DNA from: Oscillospiraceae bacterium
Lineage (GTDB): Bacteria > Bacillota > Clostridia > Oscillospirales > CAG-272
Reading direction: 5' to 3'
Assembly: GCA_015063725.1 (NCBI GenBank)
Contig: SVTP01000006.1
Span: forward strand, 1-64,000
DNA: 64,000 nucleotides
Shown piece after piece: positions 35,041-43,437 of the stretch. Under the pieces are notes generated by a model that saw only the letters and a list, made by a program, of their open reading frames with translations, did not search any database and was not told the origin of the DNA. How positions within the stretch are numbered: the stretch's first letter is position 1; each line of letters starts with the position of its first letter. The position numbers and the translations under genes are program-made.

Positions 35041-35487
35041 CTAAAACATTCCCACGAGCCAATCAATCACGCCATAGATCGCGCCTGCCAGCGTTCCGTA
35101 GAGCAAAACAGGACCGGCAACAGTAAAAATTTTGGCGCCCACGCCAAGCACCAATCCCTCGGCGCGGCTGTCAATGGCAGGGGAGACCACGGCGTTGGCA
35201 AAGCCCGTGATGGGGACGAGTGTGCCTGCCCCTGCGTGCTTGGCAATGTTGTCAAATACGCCAAGTGCGGTCAAAATGACTGCGACAAGAATGAGAGAGA
35301 TCGAGGTCAGCGTGCCTGCGGTCTGTTCGGAGAAGGAGCAGAGATTTTGGAACACGTCATGCAATATCTGCCCAACGGTGCAAATACTGCCGCCCACAAA
35401 AAACGCCCAAAGACAGTCCTTAACAATGGGGGAGCGCGGTGCATGGGCATCGGCAAAACGCGCATAGGTATCTTTATTCATTTTCAT
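35041..35487 (-). CDS. spoVAC: Stage V sporulation protein AC
   Basis: 148-aa inner-membrane protein of the SpoVA channel that moves dipicolinic acid into the developing spore and out at germination. The N-terminus (MNKDTYARFADAHAPRSP) and four hydrophobic segments match the family, including LVPITGFANAVVSPAID. The start ATG 35487 was chosen because family members begin here; the frame stays open 45 codons upstream without a start signal. spoVAD and spoVAE, which normally follow, are absent: an HD-domain gene with its own promoter comes next. No sigma-G promoter was convincing. Confidence 0.9.
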   Translation of the reverse strand: MKMNKDTYARFADAHAPRSPIVKDCLWAFFVGGSICTVGQILHDVFQNLCSFSEQTAGTLTSISLILVAVILTALGVFDNIAKHAGAGTLVPITGFANAVVSPAIDSRAEGLVLGVGAKIFTVAGPVLLYGTLAGAIYGVIDWLVGMF

Positions 35488-35557
35488 TTCAAACGCCCTT
35501 TCCTGCAAATCTGATCGTTTTTGGATAGTGTTTGCACAAAAATTTACTTTTATACGG

Positions 35558-35586
35558 TTGACAACACGCGCAAAAGGGTATATACT
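35558..35586 (+). promoter_or_regulatory. Promoter of the coiled-coil protein gene
   Basis: TTGACA (35558-35563), 17 bp, TATACT (35581-35586). Confidence 0.85.
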
Positions 35587-35635
35587 ATTTATGGAAAAAA
35601 CGCACAGCAAATTGTAGAACAAGGAGCAAAAACGT

Positions 35636-36163
35636 ATGAATTGGGAAGAAATTTATGGCGGAATCAGAGCCTTTGCAGGCCGTGCCGCTACCAAAATCAA
35701 TCAAACCGCCGATATGGCAGGTCTGCAGGTCAAGCTTTCCATGGCAGAGACCAGACTGCAAGAGGCTTATGCCGAGCTCGGACGGGCATCCTTTGGGCAT
35801 TTTGTAGAGGACAAGGAAAACTTTGACCAAATTGCCGCTTGCATTACAAACGTTAAAAATGCGATTTTGGATATTCGCACCGTCAAGGCGCAAATCGAAG
35901 AGCTCCGCCAACGAGTAGCCGACGCCGAAAGAGAGGCTGCCTCGTTTAAGGAGACTGTAGCCGATACCGCTGCCGAGGCAGCGCAGGCGCACAAGATGGC
36001 GCAAGAGGCAAAGAGGGATGCCGAGGAAAGAGCTGCCGCTGTCCGCGCAAAGCAAGAGGCAGAGGCAGAGCCCCTTGAGGTCTTCGACTTTGACGAGGAC
36101 GACGTCATCACCGACGTTTCCGAAACCGACGATGCCGTTGACATCGTTTTGGAAGAAGAATGA
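35636..36163 (+). CDS. Coiled-coil protein of unknown function
   Basis: 175 aa, soluble. The N-terminus (FAGRAATKINQTADMAGLQV) resembles the start of small Firmicutes proteins that continue into a helical hairpin and often a zinc ribbon. A coiled coil covers roughly residues 80-145 (AQIEELRQRVADAEREAAS), and the tail is strongly acidic (FDEDDVITDVSETDD). No zinc ribbon is present. The start ATG 35636 follows AAGGAGC. Single gene between its promoter and a bidirectional terminator. Confidence 0.7.
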   Translation: MNWEEIYGGIRAFAGRAATKINQTADMAGLQVKLSMAETRLQEAYAELGRASFGHFVEDKENFDQIAACITNVKNAILDIRTVKAQIEELRQRVADAEREAASFKETVADTAAEAAQAHKMAQEAKRDAEERAAAVRAKQEAEAEPLEVFDFDEDDVITDVSETDDAVDIVLEEE

Positions 36164-36175
36164 GTGCACGTATGC

Positions 36176-36207
36176 AAAAAAGACCGCTGAATTTCAGCGG
36201 TCTTTTT
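36176..36207. terminator. Bidirectional terminator
   Basis: 13-bp stem (36179-36191 with 36193-36205) flanked by A-run and T-run; serves the coiled-coil gene and the converging PAP2 gene. Confidence 0.85.
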
Positions 36208-36222
36208 ATTTATGGTCTTTGA

Positions 36223-37158
36223 TTATTCTTTTTCATTCTGCACTTTTTTCTGTCCGAGCTTCGACCAGAATTGGAAGGTCAAGGGCCAGAGGATGCCTGC
36301 GACTACCACGATCAGGAAGTAACGAACACCTGCACCGAGGTTGACACCAAAGAGGGCGTTGAGGGGCGCTTTCAGTCCCATGCGTACTGCCAAAACAAGT
36401 CCTACGCCAATGGCAAGCTTCAGGATCTGTGCCCACCAAACAGCTTTGGTTTCAAACTTGAGCCAATGACGGTCAAGGGGGTAAATGATGCAAAGACCGA
36501 TCGCCAAAGCGAGCATCTGCCAAGCACTCTTTTGTCCGCTTGCAAGGTTTGCAGGGTCAACGTCGGCAGGGAAGCGGTAAAGCGTTACAAACAACAGGTT
36601 TGCAATGGCGGCAAGCAAAAGCACACCGCTGGCAATATAAATTCTTTTGGGCTTGTCAAAGCCGAGGTAAACGACCCAGTACAGTCCAAAAATAACGACT
36701 GCCGCAATCCCGAGAGAGACGAGGACGTCAAGGGGCGTGTGAACGCCAAGGTACATTCTTGAAAGTCCTACCAAAAGCAAGAGCACCACGCCACCGATTT
36801 GAACGGCGCGCTTTTTTGCCGAGCGGGCAATGCCGCCCCAAAGCCCTGCCGCACACTGCGTGTGACCGCTGGGGAAGGAGTATCCCGTTGCCGCCTCGCG
36901 TGCGCTTTCTACAATGGTAAAGTTAGGATCTTTTACCCATGGGCGAGGAATGCGGAAGGTCATCTTCAAAAACTGTATGCAGATGGTTCCCGTAAAGCAG
37001 GTAAAGAGCAGATAGTATCCGCGTTTTTTATCCACGCACCAAAAGAAAACGAGCGCCAGGACGATGAAGAGCGTCTCCTCTCCAAACAGGGTGATAAAGG
37101 ACATCAGCGCGTCTCCTACGGGCGTGCGGATGCTTTCCAAAAATCGCAAAAAATCCAT
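36223..37158 (-). CDS. PAP2-family membrane phosphatase
   Basis: 311 aa with about eight membrane helices. All three phosphatase motifs are present: K-x6-RP in KMTFRIPRP, PSGH in SFPSGHTQ, and SR-x5-H-x3-D in SRMYLGVHTPLD. Such enzymes dephosphorylate lipids such as phosphatidic acid or undecaprenyl pyrophosphate at the membrane outer face. The C-terminal helices extend beyond the core. The start ATG 37158 has AAAGGA; a TTG nine bases upstream is less likely. Confidence 0.88.
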   Translation of the reverse strand: MDFLRFLESIRTPVGDALMSFITLFGEETLFIVLALVFFWCVDKKRGYYLLFTCFTGTICIQFLKMTFRIPRPWVKDPNFTIVESAREAATGYSFPSGHTQCAAGLWGGIARSAKKRAVQIGGVVLLLLVGLSRMYLGVHTPLDVLVSLGIAAVVIFGLYWVVYLGFDKPKRIYIASGVLLLAAIANLLFVTLYRFPADVDPANLASGQKSAWQMLALAIGLCIIYPLDRHWLKFETKAVWWAQILKLAIGVGLVLAVRMGLKAPLNALFGVNLGAGVRYFLIVVVAGILWPLTFQFWSKLGQKKVQNEKE

Positions 37159-37191
37159 ACGATCCAATCCTTTCTTTTAATTTCTGTTTCT

Positions 37192-37220
37192 ATTTTATCA
37201 TTTTGTTGGAAGAATTGCAA
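37192..37220 (-). promoter_or_regulatory. Promoter of the PAP2 gene
   Basis: Minus strand TTGCAA (37215-37220), 17 bp, TAAAAT (37192-37197). Confidence 0.65.
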
Positions 37221-37271
37221 GCGTTTTCAAAAAAATCTATCTGTTTGCCTGCGCGTATTTTGCGGTTTTTC

Positions 37272-37300
37272 TTGATTTTTCGCGCGCGATATGATATAAT
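37272..37300 (+). promoter_or_regulatory. Promoter of mutY
   Basis: TTGATT (37272-37277), 17 bp, TATAAT (37295-37300), with ATGA before the -10. Confidence 0.8.
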
Positions 37301-37329
37301 GGATACAACCAAAGCAAAGGAAGCCGAAC

Positions 37330-38385
37330 ATGAACGAAATTCTTTCCCCCAACGCGGTGCGTACACTGCTTTTGTGGTATCAACAAAATAAGCGCGACCT
37401 GCCTTGGCGGCACACGTCCGATCCTTATAAGATCTGGATCTCCGAGATCATGCTTCAGCAAACGCGCGTTGAGGCGGTCAAGCCCTACTATGCTCGCTTT
37501 TTAAAGTCCTGTCCCGACGTACGAGCGCTTGCCGAAATTCCCGAGGAAAAATTGATGAAGCTTTGGGAAGGCTTGGGATATTACAGCCGTGCACGCAATC
37601 TGCAAAAGGCGGCACGTGCGGTGGTCGAGGAGCACGGCGGCGTGATGCCCGCGACCTATGAGGCGTTGCTGAAACTCCCCGGCATTGGCGAATACACCGC
37701 AGGAGCGATCGCATCCATAGCTTACGGCTTGCGAGCTCCCGCCGTTGACGGCAATGTTTTGCGTGTTCTGGCACGCGTGAGCGGAACGGACGCCGACATC
37801 ACCCTGCCCGAAACAAAAAAGCACTTCCGCGAGGCACTTGCCCGCGTGGTTCCCGAAGCGGCAGGGGACTTTACCCAAAGCCTGATCGAGCTTGGCGCTA
37901 CCGTATGCGCACCAAACCGCGAGCCGATGTGCCAGAGTTGTCCCTTGCGCGACTGTTGCGCGGCTTATCGCGAGGGCAGAACGGATGAAATTCCCGTCCG
38001 CGCTCCCAAAAAGCCGAGGCGGATCGAAGAGCGGACTGTCTTTCTCATCCGCGACGGCGACCGTACAGCGCTTTCCAAGCGTCCCCAAAAGGGGCTTTTG
38101 TCGGGGCTTTACGAGCTGCCCAACATCCTGGGGCATCTCGGTGAAGCCGAGGCGCTGGCGCATCTGCGTTCTCTTGGGTTTGAGCCTCTGCGGATTCAAA
38201 AACTGGAAAACGCCAAGCACGTTTTCACGCACATCGAGTGGCACATGATCGCCTATGATGTGCGCATCACTCCCGAGTTTGACGGCTTGCACGGGCGATC
38301 GGGAATGCTCCTGATCCCTAACGGGGAGCTGCATCAAAGCTATGCGATCCCATCTGCTTTTGGAGCATACGTCAAGTATTTATGA
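37330..38385 (+). CDS. mutY: A/G-specific adenine DNA glycosylase
   Basis: 351-aa base-excision enzyme that removes adenine paired with 8-oxoguanine. The N-terminal HhH-GPD domain carries the catalytic Glu in WISEIMLQQT, the helix-hairpin-helix LPGIGEYTAGAI, and the catalytic Asp in VDGNVLRV. The iron-sulfur cluster motif C-x6-C-x2-C-x5-C spans about residues 198-214 (CAPNREPMCQSCPLRDCC). A C-terminal NUDIX-like domain recognises 8-oxoG. Full length; start ATG 37330. It begins a likely operon with the lipid kinase gene 70 bases downstream. Confidence 0.96.
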   Translation: MNEILSPNAVRTLLLWYQQNKRDLPWRHTSDPYKIWISEIMLQQTRVEAVKPYYARFLKSCPDVRALAEIPEEKLMKLWEGLGYYSRARNLQKAARAVVEEHGGVMPATYEALLKLPGIGEYTAGAIASIAYGLRAPAVDGNVLRVLARVSGTDADITLPETKKHFREALARVVPEAAGDFTQSLIELGATVCAPNREPMCQSCPLRDCCAAYREGRTDEIPVRAPKKPRRIEERTVFLIRDGDRTALSKRPQKGLLSGLYELPNILGHLGEAEALAHLRSLGFEPLRIQKLENAKHVFTHIEWHMIAYDVRITPEFDGLHGRSGMLLIPNGELHQSYAIPSAFGAYVKYL

Positions 38386-38455
38386 CAATTTTTACGCATC
38401 TTTATCAGTGGCTATCCAACAGACGACCAAATAAACAAAAAGGAAAGTGGCAGTT

Positions 38456-39430
38456 ATGAAGCATATTTTCATCATCAATCCCGCGGCCGGCAAGGATAAC
38501 TCCTTTCAAAACATCAAAAAGATCCTGGAGCTGAAAAAGGTAGAGGTCGATTACGAGCTTTACGAAACGCAAGCACCGGGCGACGCAACCGCATACATCC
38601 GCGCATATTGTGAGGCACATCCCGAGCCAGTGCGCTTTTATGCCTGCGGCGGTGACGGAACCCTCAATGAGGTCGTCAACGGCGTTGTCGGCTTTCCGCA
38701 CGCGTCCATGAGCTGCTATCCCTGCGGCTCAGGCAACGATTTTGTCAAGTACTACGGCGGCAAAAAGGTGTTTTGGAACATCGAGGAGCTTCTGGACGCC
38801 CCCGAGGAATACATCGACCTGATGCGCGTAGGCAACAAATACGCCATCAATGCCACACACTTTGGATTTGATTCCTCTGTTGCCGAAACCATGATGAAGG
38901 TCCGCCGCAAAAAGATCATCGGTGGCAATAATGCTTACACAACGGGTATTGTTGTAGCACTTTTCAAGGCGATGAAAAACCCTTGCAAGGTTACAGTGGA
39001 TGGGGAATTGCTCAACCCCGCGGGCAAAATTCTGCTCTGTACTATTGCAAACGGTCAGTACGTGGGCGGTTCCTTCCGTTGCGCACCTCGCTCGCTCGAT
39101 AACGACGGACAGCTTGAGATCTGTCTTGTCAAGCCTCTCTCTCACTTGACCTTTATCAACCTGATCAAGGGCTACACCGAGGGAACACACCTCGATAACC
39201 CCAAATTCGATAAATATCTCGAATACCGTCGCGGCAAAAAGATCAAGATCGATGCGCCCGAGGGATTTGTTTATTCCTTTGACGGCGAGTTGATTCGCCA
39301 AAATCATTTTACCGTAGAGGTCGTGCCCAATGCCATCCGCTTTGCCGTGCCCAAGAGCGCGGTCTACCTGCCGGGGGAGAAGCACGTGCCCAACTACGCC
39401 GAAGAGAAAGAGATCATCAATGCACCCTGA
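38456..39430 (+). CDS. Diacylglycerol kinase-family lipid kinase
   Basis: 324 aa. Motifs of the DAGK catalytic domain are clear: NPAAGK at the N-terminus, GGDGTLNEVVNG near residue 65 and PCGSGNDF near residue 90. Members phosphorylate diacylglycerol or related lipids at the membrane (DgkB/YegS type). The start ATG 38456 has AAGGAA 10 bases upstream. The stop overlaps the next gene by 11 bases, so the two are translationally linked. Confidence 0.9.
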   Translation: MKHIFIINPAAGKDNSFQNIKKILELKKVEVDYELYETQAPGDATAYIRAYCEAHPEPVRFYACGGDGTLNEVVNGVVGFPHASMSCYPCGSGNDFVKYYGGKKVFWNIEELLDAPEEYIDLMRVGNKYAINATHFGFDSSVAETMMKVRRKKIIGGNNAYTTGIVVALFKAMKNPCKVTVDGELLNPAGKILLCTIANGQYVGGSFRCAPRSLDNDGQLEICLVKPLSHLTFINLIKGYTEGTHLDNPKFDKYLEYRRGKKIKIDAPEGFVYSFDGELIRQNHFTVEVVPNAIRFAVPKSAVYLPGEKHVPNYAEEKEIINAP

Positions 39431-40118
39431 GTATCTTTACAACAGCGATACACAAGATATCAGCCGCCGCGTGAGCGAATTGGCAACCTCCAACGAGCCT
39501 CTGCTGCGCGCGCACTGTCAGGAGGTGTCCCACCAAGCGGACACCTCCTCTCTCTGCTTGCAAAGAGATTGTGCCACAGGAGTGAATGACACCAACTCTG
39601 TGCTGTCGATAATAGGGGAGAGCCTGGACGCTCTTTCGCAATCTCTTGCGCAAAAGAGCGGTGTTTTCCGCACGCGGGATGGCAAAGCGGATTTTCCCAC
39701 CGTTTGCCGCACCGTTGTGCAGATTGAGGAAGCCAGGGGGCGTTTGCTTGCGTGCATCGCCACGCTCTCACAGCTGCGCCACAGTATCGCGTCGGAGGTG
39801 GCAAAAGTCAACCGTGCGCTCCACTTGCTTTCTTTGGCAGAAAGAGCCGTCCAAGAGGACGTACGCGAGGAATATACCGAGATTACCGCGCGCATCAAGG
39901 CTGCCTATGCACGCCTGACCGCAGTGGATGTCGCCCTATGCGAGGCGCAACCAACTTATATGACGATCGTAGAGAGCCACCTGCCCACCTTTATGGAAAG
40001 ACTGCGCGCCGCCGCCGATTTCAACCATGCGGGAGAGGGGCTTGACGGCGCCGAGATCCGTTCTCTGTGTTTTGCGGCTTCGGTAGTTCTCTCGCGCCTG
40101 CCCAAAGTCTCTTTTTGA
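39420..40118 (+). CDS. Helical protein of unknown function
   Basis: 232 aa, predicted soluble and almost entirely helical, with a coiled-coil-like stretch around residues 100-170. No family recognised. The start ATG 39420 overlaps the lipid kinase stop by 11 bases and follows GAAAGAG; the frame is open further upstream inside the kinase gene. Co-transcription with mutY and the kinase is likely. Cys and His residues (HCQEVSHQ, CLQRDC) near residues 30-50 could bind a metal, which is speculative. Confidence 0.65.
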   Translation: MHPEYLYNSDTQDISRRVSELATSNEPLLRAHCQEVSHQADTSSLCLQRDCATGVNDTNSVLSIIGESLDALSQSLAQKSGVFRTRDGKADFPTVCRTVVQIEEARGRLLACIATLSQLRHSIASEVAKVNRALHLLSLAERAVQEDVREEYTEITARIKAAYARLTAVDVALCEAQPTYMTIVESHLPTFMERLRAAADFNHAGEGLDGAEIRSLCFAASVVLSRLPKVSF

Positions 40119-40171
40119 CGAATATTGCGACGAAAATTTGCAAAAACTGAAAAGTTTTTTTATAATATATA

Positions 40172-40200
40172 TTGATTCTTTAAGGGATGTGTGATACAAT
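40172..40200 (+). promoter_or_regulatory. Promoter of the uL15-domain membrane protein operon
   Basis: TTGATT (40172-40177), 17 bp, TACAAT (40195-40200). A second -10-like TATAAT lies at 40161-40166. Confidence 0.7.
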
Positions 40201-40206
40201 ATATGT

Positions 40207-40271
40207 GTATCAATAGAATTGGCTCGACCAAATTTTGCCAATTCAGGAAGTCGTCGGAAAAATCCGACAGA
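40207..40271 (+). other. Structured leader of the uL15-domain operon
   Basis: Two hairpins: GAATTGGC (40214-40221) with GCCAATTC near 40236-40243, and GTCGGA/TCCGAC at about 40254-40269 just before the start region. They could influence translation; no known motif. Confidence 0.4.
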
Positions 40272-43200
40272 ATGGGGGACAAGACATTGAATCTTCAACA
40301 ATTTTTTGCAATGTCATTCGGACTCAGCGTAGAAAACCTCTACTACATTGCCATCGCTGTGTTGGCATGTGTTCTGGGCGCTGAAATCGCAGGCATCTGT
40401 GTGCTCGTCGGCAAAATGCGCCGCGCAAAGAGCGAAAAGGCAGATGCATCAAATGACGAATACAACAGAGGCGGAGGCGCGAACTATGCCTTGGCGGCAC
40501 TTTCCTTTGGTGCAGTATCTGCCACGGCAGAGCTGGCCCTTTTGGTGCTGGCTATCGCTGCCGCAGTGGGCGCCTTTGTGCTTTGCGTTCTTTTAATCGT
40601 GCTTCGTGCCAAGGGCTATCTGCTCATTTCCGCAAAGGATGAGAGAGCAGCCGAGGAACAAAAAGCTGCAACACCCGCATATGCTCCTGTGGAAGTTCCC
40701 GAGCAAGTTTCCGTTACCGAAGAGGAAGCACGCCCCGAGCCCGCACCCGAGGTCGACTACGTTCAACCTTATCAGGATGATGCAGAGGCGCAAAAGGCGA
40801 TCGCCAACCTCATCAACACCGAGGATGCCGTTCTTTCCGAGGACGTTACCGAAGAAGCTCCCGTAGAGGAAGTTCCCGCAGAGGAAGCTCCCGTCGAGGT
40901 CGCACAAGCAGAGGCACCTGCCGAGGCGGTTACCGAAACCGCCGTTACCGCAGCTCCTGCCGCAGTTGCACCCGCACAACCCATGCAACAAACGTTCATG
41001 CATCAGGGTATGCCTGCCTATGCAGGACAGGTTCCCTTTGTTGAAAAGCATATTATTGAGACTACCAAGGAGATCATCAAGGAGACCAACACCACCACTG
41101 TTACCGAGGATAAGAGTACCAATCCCGTAACCGAGGAAATGATGAAGGCAATCGATGCTCTCAAGCAGCTCGAGGCGCAGATCCGTATGGAGCGTGAGGT
41201 TGCTGTTGCACGTCCCGCACAGGAAAACGGCGAAAGTGTACCTGCCATCGACGCCGAGGACGAAGAGCTCGAAATCGAAGAGCTCGACACCGAGGATGAG
41301 GTTGATGCCGAGGATGAGGCAGAAAGAGAAGCCGATGCAGAAGAGAACGATGACGAGTACGAAAGCGATCTCTTTGGCAACGAGCGCATCGTAGGCTTTG
41401 ACGAAGAAACAGGATGCTACATCATTGCACGCTATCGCAAGAGCTGCGAGGCAAAGCTGATGCAGTCCCGTCCTGCTACCAAAAAATATTACAGTGCTAT
41501 CCGCAACGCGCTTATGGGCTACGAAGGCACCAAGGAGCGCATGAGCTGGACCATTGACACCTACACCAACGAGCACACGCAAATCGCAAAGATCAACGTT
41601 CGCCCCCGTACGTTGGATCTCTATCTTGCGCTTGAGCCCTCTACTCTTGAGGATTCCGTTTATCGCGGACGCGACGTTGGGTCCAAAAAGAAATACGCCG
41701 AGACTCCCTTCCTTTACAAGGTCAACTCTCCTCGCAAGCTCACACTTGCTTTGGAGCTTGTACAACGCGCCTGCGAAGAGCAGGGACTCTCTCCCATCGA
41801 CATCGAAGAGATCAACTACGAGGAGCAATATCCCTTCACCGATACCGAAACGCTCATCACCCGCGGACTTATTCGCGAGTATCTGCGTGAGGAAAAGCCT
41901 GCGGCTACTTTCGAGCTTGACCCCGATCACGTACCGCAACTGATCGAAGAGGATGAAACCGTTATCCCCGCAAACGCAAACTTCACTTGGGAGTTTGACA
42001 ACGACCAACCTGAAACGGTTGAAGAGCCCGCTCCCGAAGAGCCTGTAGAAGAGCCTATCCCCGAAGAACCCGTCATCATTGAGGAGCCCGAAGAGGAACC
42101 CGTTATCGTTGAGGAGCCTACCGTCGAGGAAGTACCCGTTACCACCACCGTATCGGGCACAACTACCACAACTACCACAACACACGAGACTATTCGCACA
42201 ACCGAGCGTCACTACACCGAGCATTACTACGGCACAGGCGCTGCGGCACAAATCAGCGAGGAGACTCGCACCGTTGAAATGATCCCCGAGCACACCGCTG
42301 CTCCCATTGAGGCAGAGGCAGAGGAGATCGCTCCCGAGGTTGCACAAGAACCTGTCAAAGAAGCTACCACCGAAGAGGTTGTAGAAGAAGTAGCCGAAGA
42401 GGTAGCAGAAGAGGTCGTTGAAGAAGCTGCAGAAGCAGTTGAAGAAGAGACCGAGGAAGCGACCGAAGAAGCAGAAGCACCCGGCGAGGTGCAAAGCTCT
42501 GTGGCGGCTCTGTTCGGCGATGATGTTTTCGAGGAGGATGCGCCCGCAGAGGAGCTCACCCCCGAAGCAGTCCCCGAAGAAGAACCCGCAGAAGAAGTTG
42601 TCGAAGAAACCGTCGAGGAAGTTGTTGAAGAAGTCGTAGAAGAAGTCGTAGAAGAGCCCACCCCCGAGGTTGAAGAGGTTGAAGAGGTCGCAAAAACCGT
42701 CGAAGAGCCTGCTCCCGAGGTTGAGGAAGAGGTCTACGAAGAAGAACCCGAAGAAGTCGTCGAGGAAGAATACTACGAGGAAGAACCCGAGGAAGTAGTC
42801 GAAGAAGAATACTACGAGGAAGAACCCGAGGAAGTAGTCGAGGAAGAATACTACGAGGAAGAACCTGAGGAAGTAGTCGAAGAAGAATACTACGAGGAAG
42901 AACCCGAGGAAGTAGTCGAGGAAGAGTACTACGAGGAAGAACCCGAGGAAGTCGCCGAAGAAGAGTACTACGAAGAAGTAGTCGAGGAAGAATACTACGA
43001 AGAAGAACCCACCGAAGAGGTTGAGGAATACTACGAAGAAGTATACTACGAGGAAGATCCCGATGCGGTCGCCGAGGAGGAGTACTACGAGGAAGAGTAT
43101 TACGAAGAAGAGCCCGAGGAAGTCGTTGAAGAAGTTGTGGAAGAGGAAGAGGTCGAGGAAGAACCCGCACCGCAACCTGCTCCCACCACCGACGTTGTCC

Positions 43201-43421
43201 TTTTGGACGTATGCACCTTTGACGATTACTTTGATAACGGTGCCATCATCAACCTCGAAACCCTGAAGCAAGTAGGACTTGCACCCGAGAGCGCAACCCG
43301 TCTCAAGGTTTATGCAAGCGGCGAGCTCAAGGGACAATTCACCGTCGAGGCAAACCACTTCACACTGGATGCCATCAAAGCCATCAGCGATGCCGACGGC
43401 GATTCCATTATGATTCGATGA
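40272..43421 (+). CDS. Membrane protein with acidic YY/E repeats and C-terminal uL15-like domain
   Basis: 1049 aa. Start ATG 40272, or TTG 40287 with GGGGGA seven bases upstream. The first 120 residues hold about three membrane helices, with basic loops (KMRRAKSEK) placing the remainder in the cytoplasm. Residues about 366-545 form a folded domain (CYIIARYRKSCEAKLMQS; MSWTIDTYTNEHTQIAKINV) found in many Clostridia but not named here. A Thr-rich and Glu-rich linker follows, then 13-residue repeats EEEYYEEEPEEVV at about 819-956. The last 75 residues (NLETLKQVGLAPESATRLKV, ASGELKGQFTVEANHFTLDA) resemble the C-terminal half of ribosomal protein uL15. It is 16 bases upstream of the InlB-like gene. 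Function unknown. Confidence 0.8.
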   Translation: MGDKTLNLQQFFAMSFGLSVENLYYIAIAVLACVLGAEIAGICVLVGKMRRAKSEKADASNDEYNRGGGANYALAALSFGAVSATAELALLVLAIAAAVGAFVLCVLLIVLRAKGYLLISAKDERAAEEQKAATPAYAPVEVPEQVSVTEEEARPEPAPEVDYVQPYQDDAEAQKAIANLINTEDAVLSEDVTEEAPVEEVPAEEAPVEVAQAEAPAEAVTETAVTAAPAAVAPAQPMQQTFMHQGMPAYAGQVPFVEKHIIETTKEIIKETNTTTVTEDKSTNPVTEEMMKAIDALKQLEAQIRMEREVAVARPAQENGESVPAIDAEDEELEIEELDTEDEVDAEDEAEREADAEENDDEYESDLFGNERIVGFDEETGCYIIARYRKSCEAKLMQSRPATKKYYSAIRNALMGYEGTKERMSWTIDTYTNEHTQIAKINVRPRTLDLYLALEPSTLEDSVYRGRDVGSKKKYAETPFLYKVNSPRKLTLALELVQRACEEQGLSPIDIEEINYEEQYPFTDTETLITRGLIREYLREEKPAATFELDPDHVPQLIEEDETVIPANANFTWEFDNDQPETVEEPAPEEPVEEPIPEEPVIIEEPEEEPVIVEEPTVEEVPVTTTVSGTTTTTTTTHETIRTTERHYTEHYYGTGAAAQISEETRTVEMIPEHTAAPIEAEAEEIAPEVAQEPVKEATTEEVVEEVAEEVAEEVVEEAAEAVEEETEEATEEAEAPGEVQSSVAALFGDDVFEEDAPAEELTPEAVPEEEPAEEVVEETVEEVVEEVVEEVVEEPTPEVEEVEEVAKTVEEPAPEVEEEVYEEEPEEVVEEEYYEEEPEEVVEEEYYEEEPEEVVEEEYYEEEPEEVVEEEYYEEEPEEVVEEEYYEEEPEEVAEEEYYEEVVEEEYYEEEPTEEVEEYYEEVYYEEDPDAVAEEEYYEEEYYEEEPEEVVEEVVEEEEVEEEPAPQPAPTTDVVLLDVCTFDDYFDNGAIINLETLKQVGLAPESATRLKVYASGELKGQFTVEANHFTLDAIKAISDADGDSIMIR
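42735..43140 (+). repeat. Tandem coding repeat, 39-bp unit (EEEYYEEEPEEVV)
   Basis: Five or six near-identical 39-bp units in phase with the reading frame, then degenerate ones. The units differ mainly at synonymous positions, so amplification is not very recent or the peptide is under selection. Confidence 0.9.
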
Positions 43422-43437
43422 GAGGAGGACAGTATCA

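Noticed and set aside
35488..35560. A sigma-G promoter for spoVAC
   Set aside because: No pair of -35 and -10 boxes with acceptable spacing fitted the sigma-G consensus upstream of the chosen start.
42735..43140. Regular direct repeats resembling a CRISPR array
   Set aside because: The 39-bp units are in frame, contiguous and without unique spacers; they are protein-coding tandem repeats.
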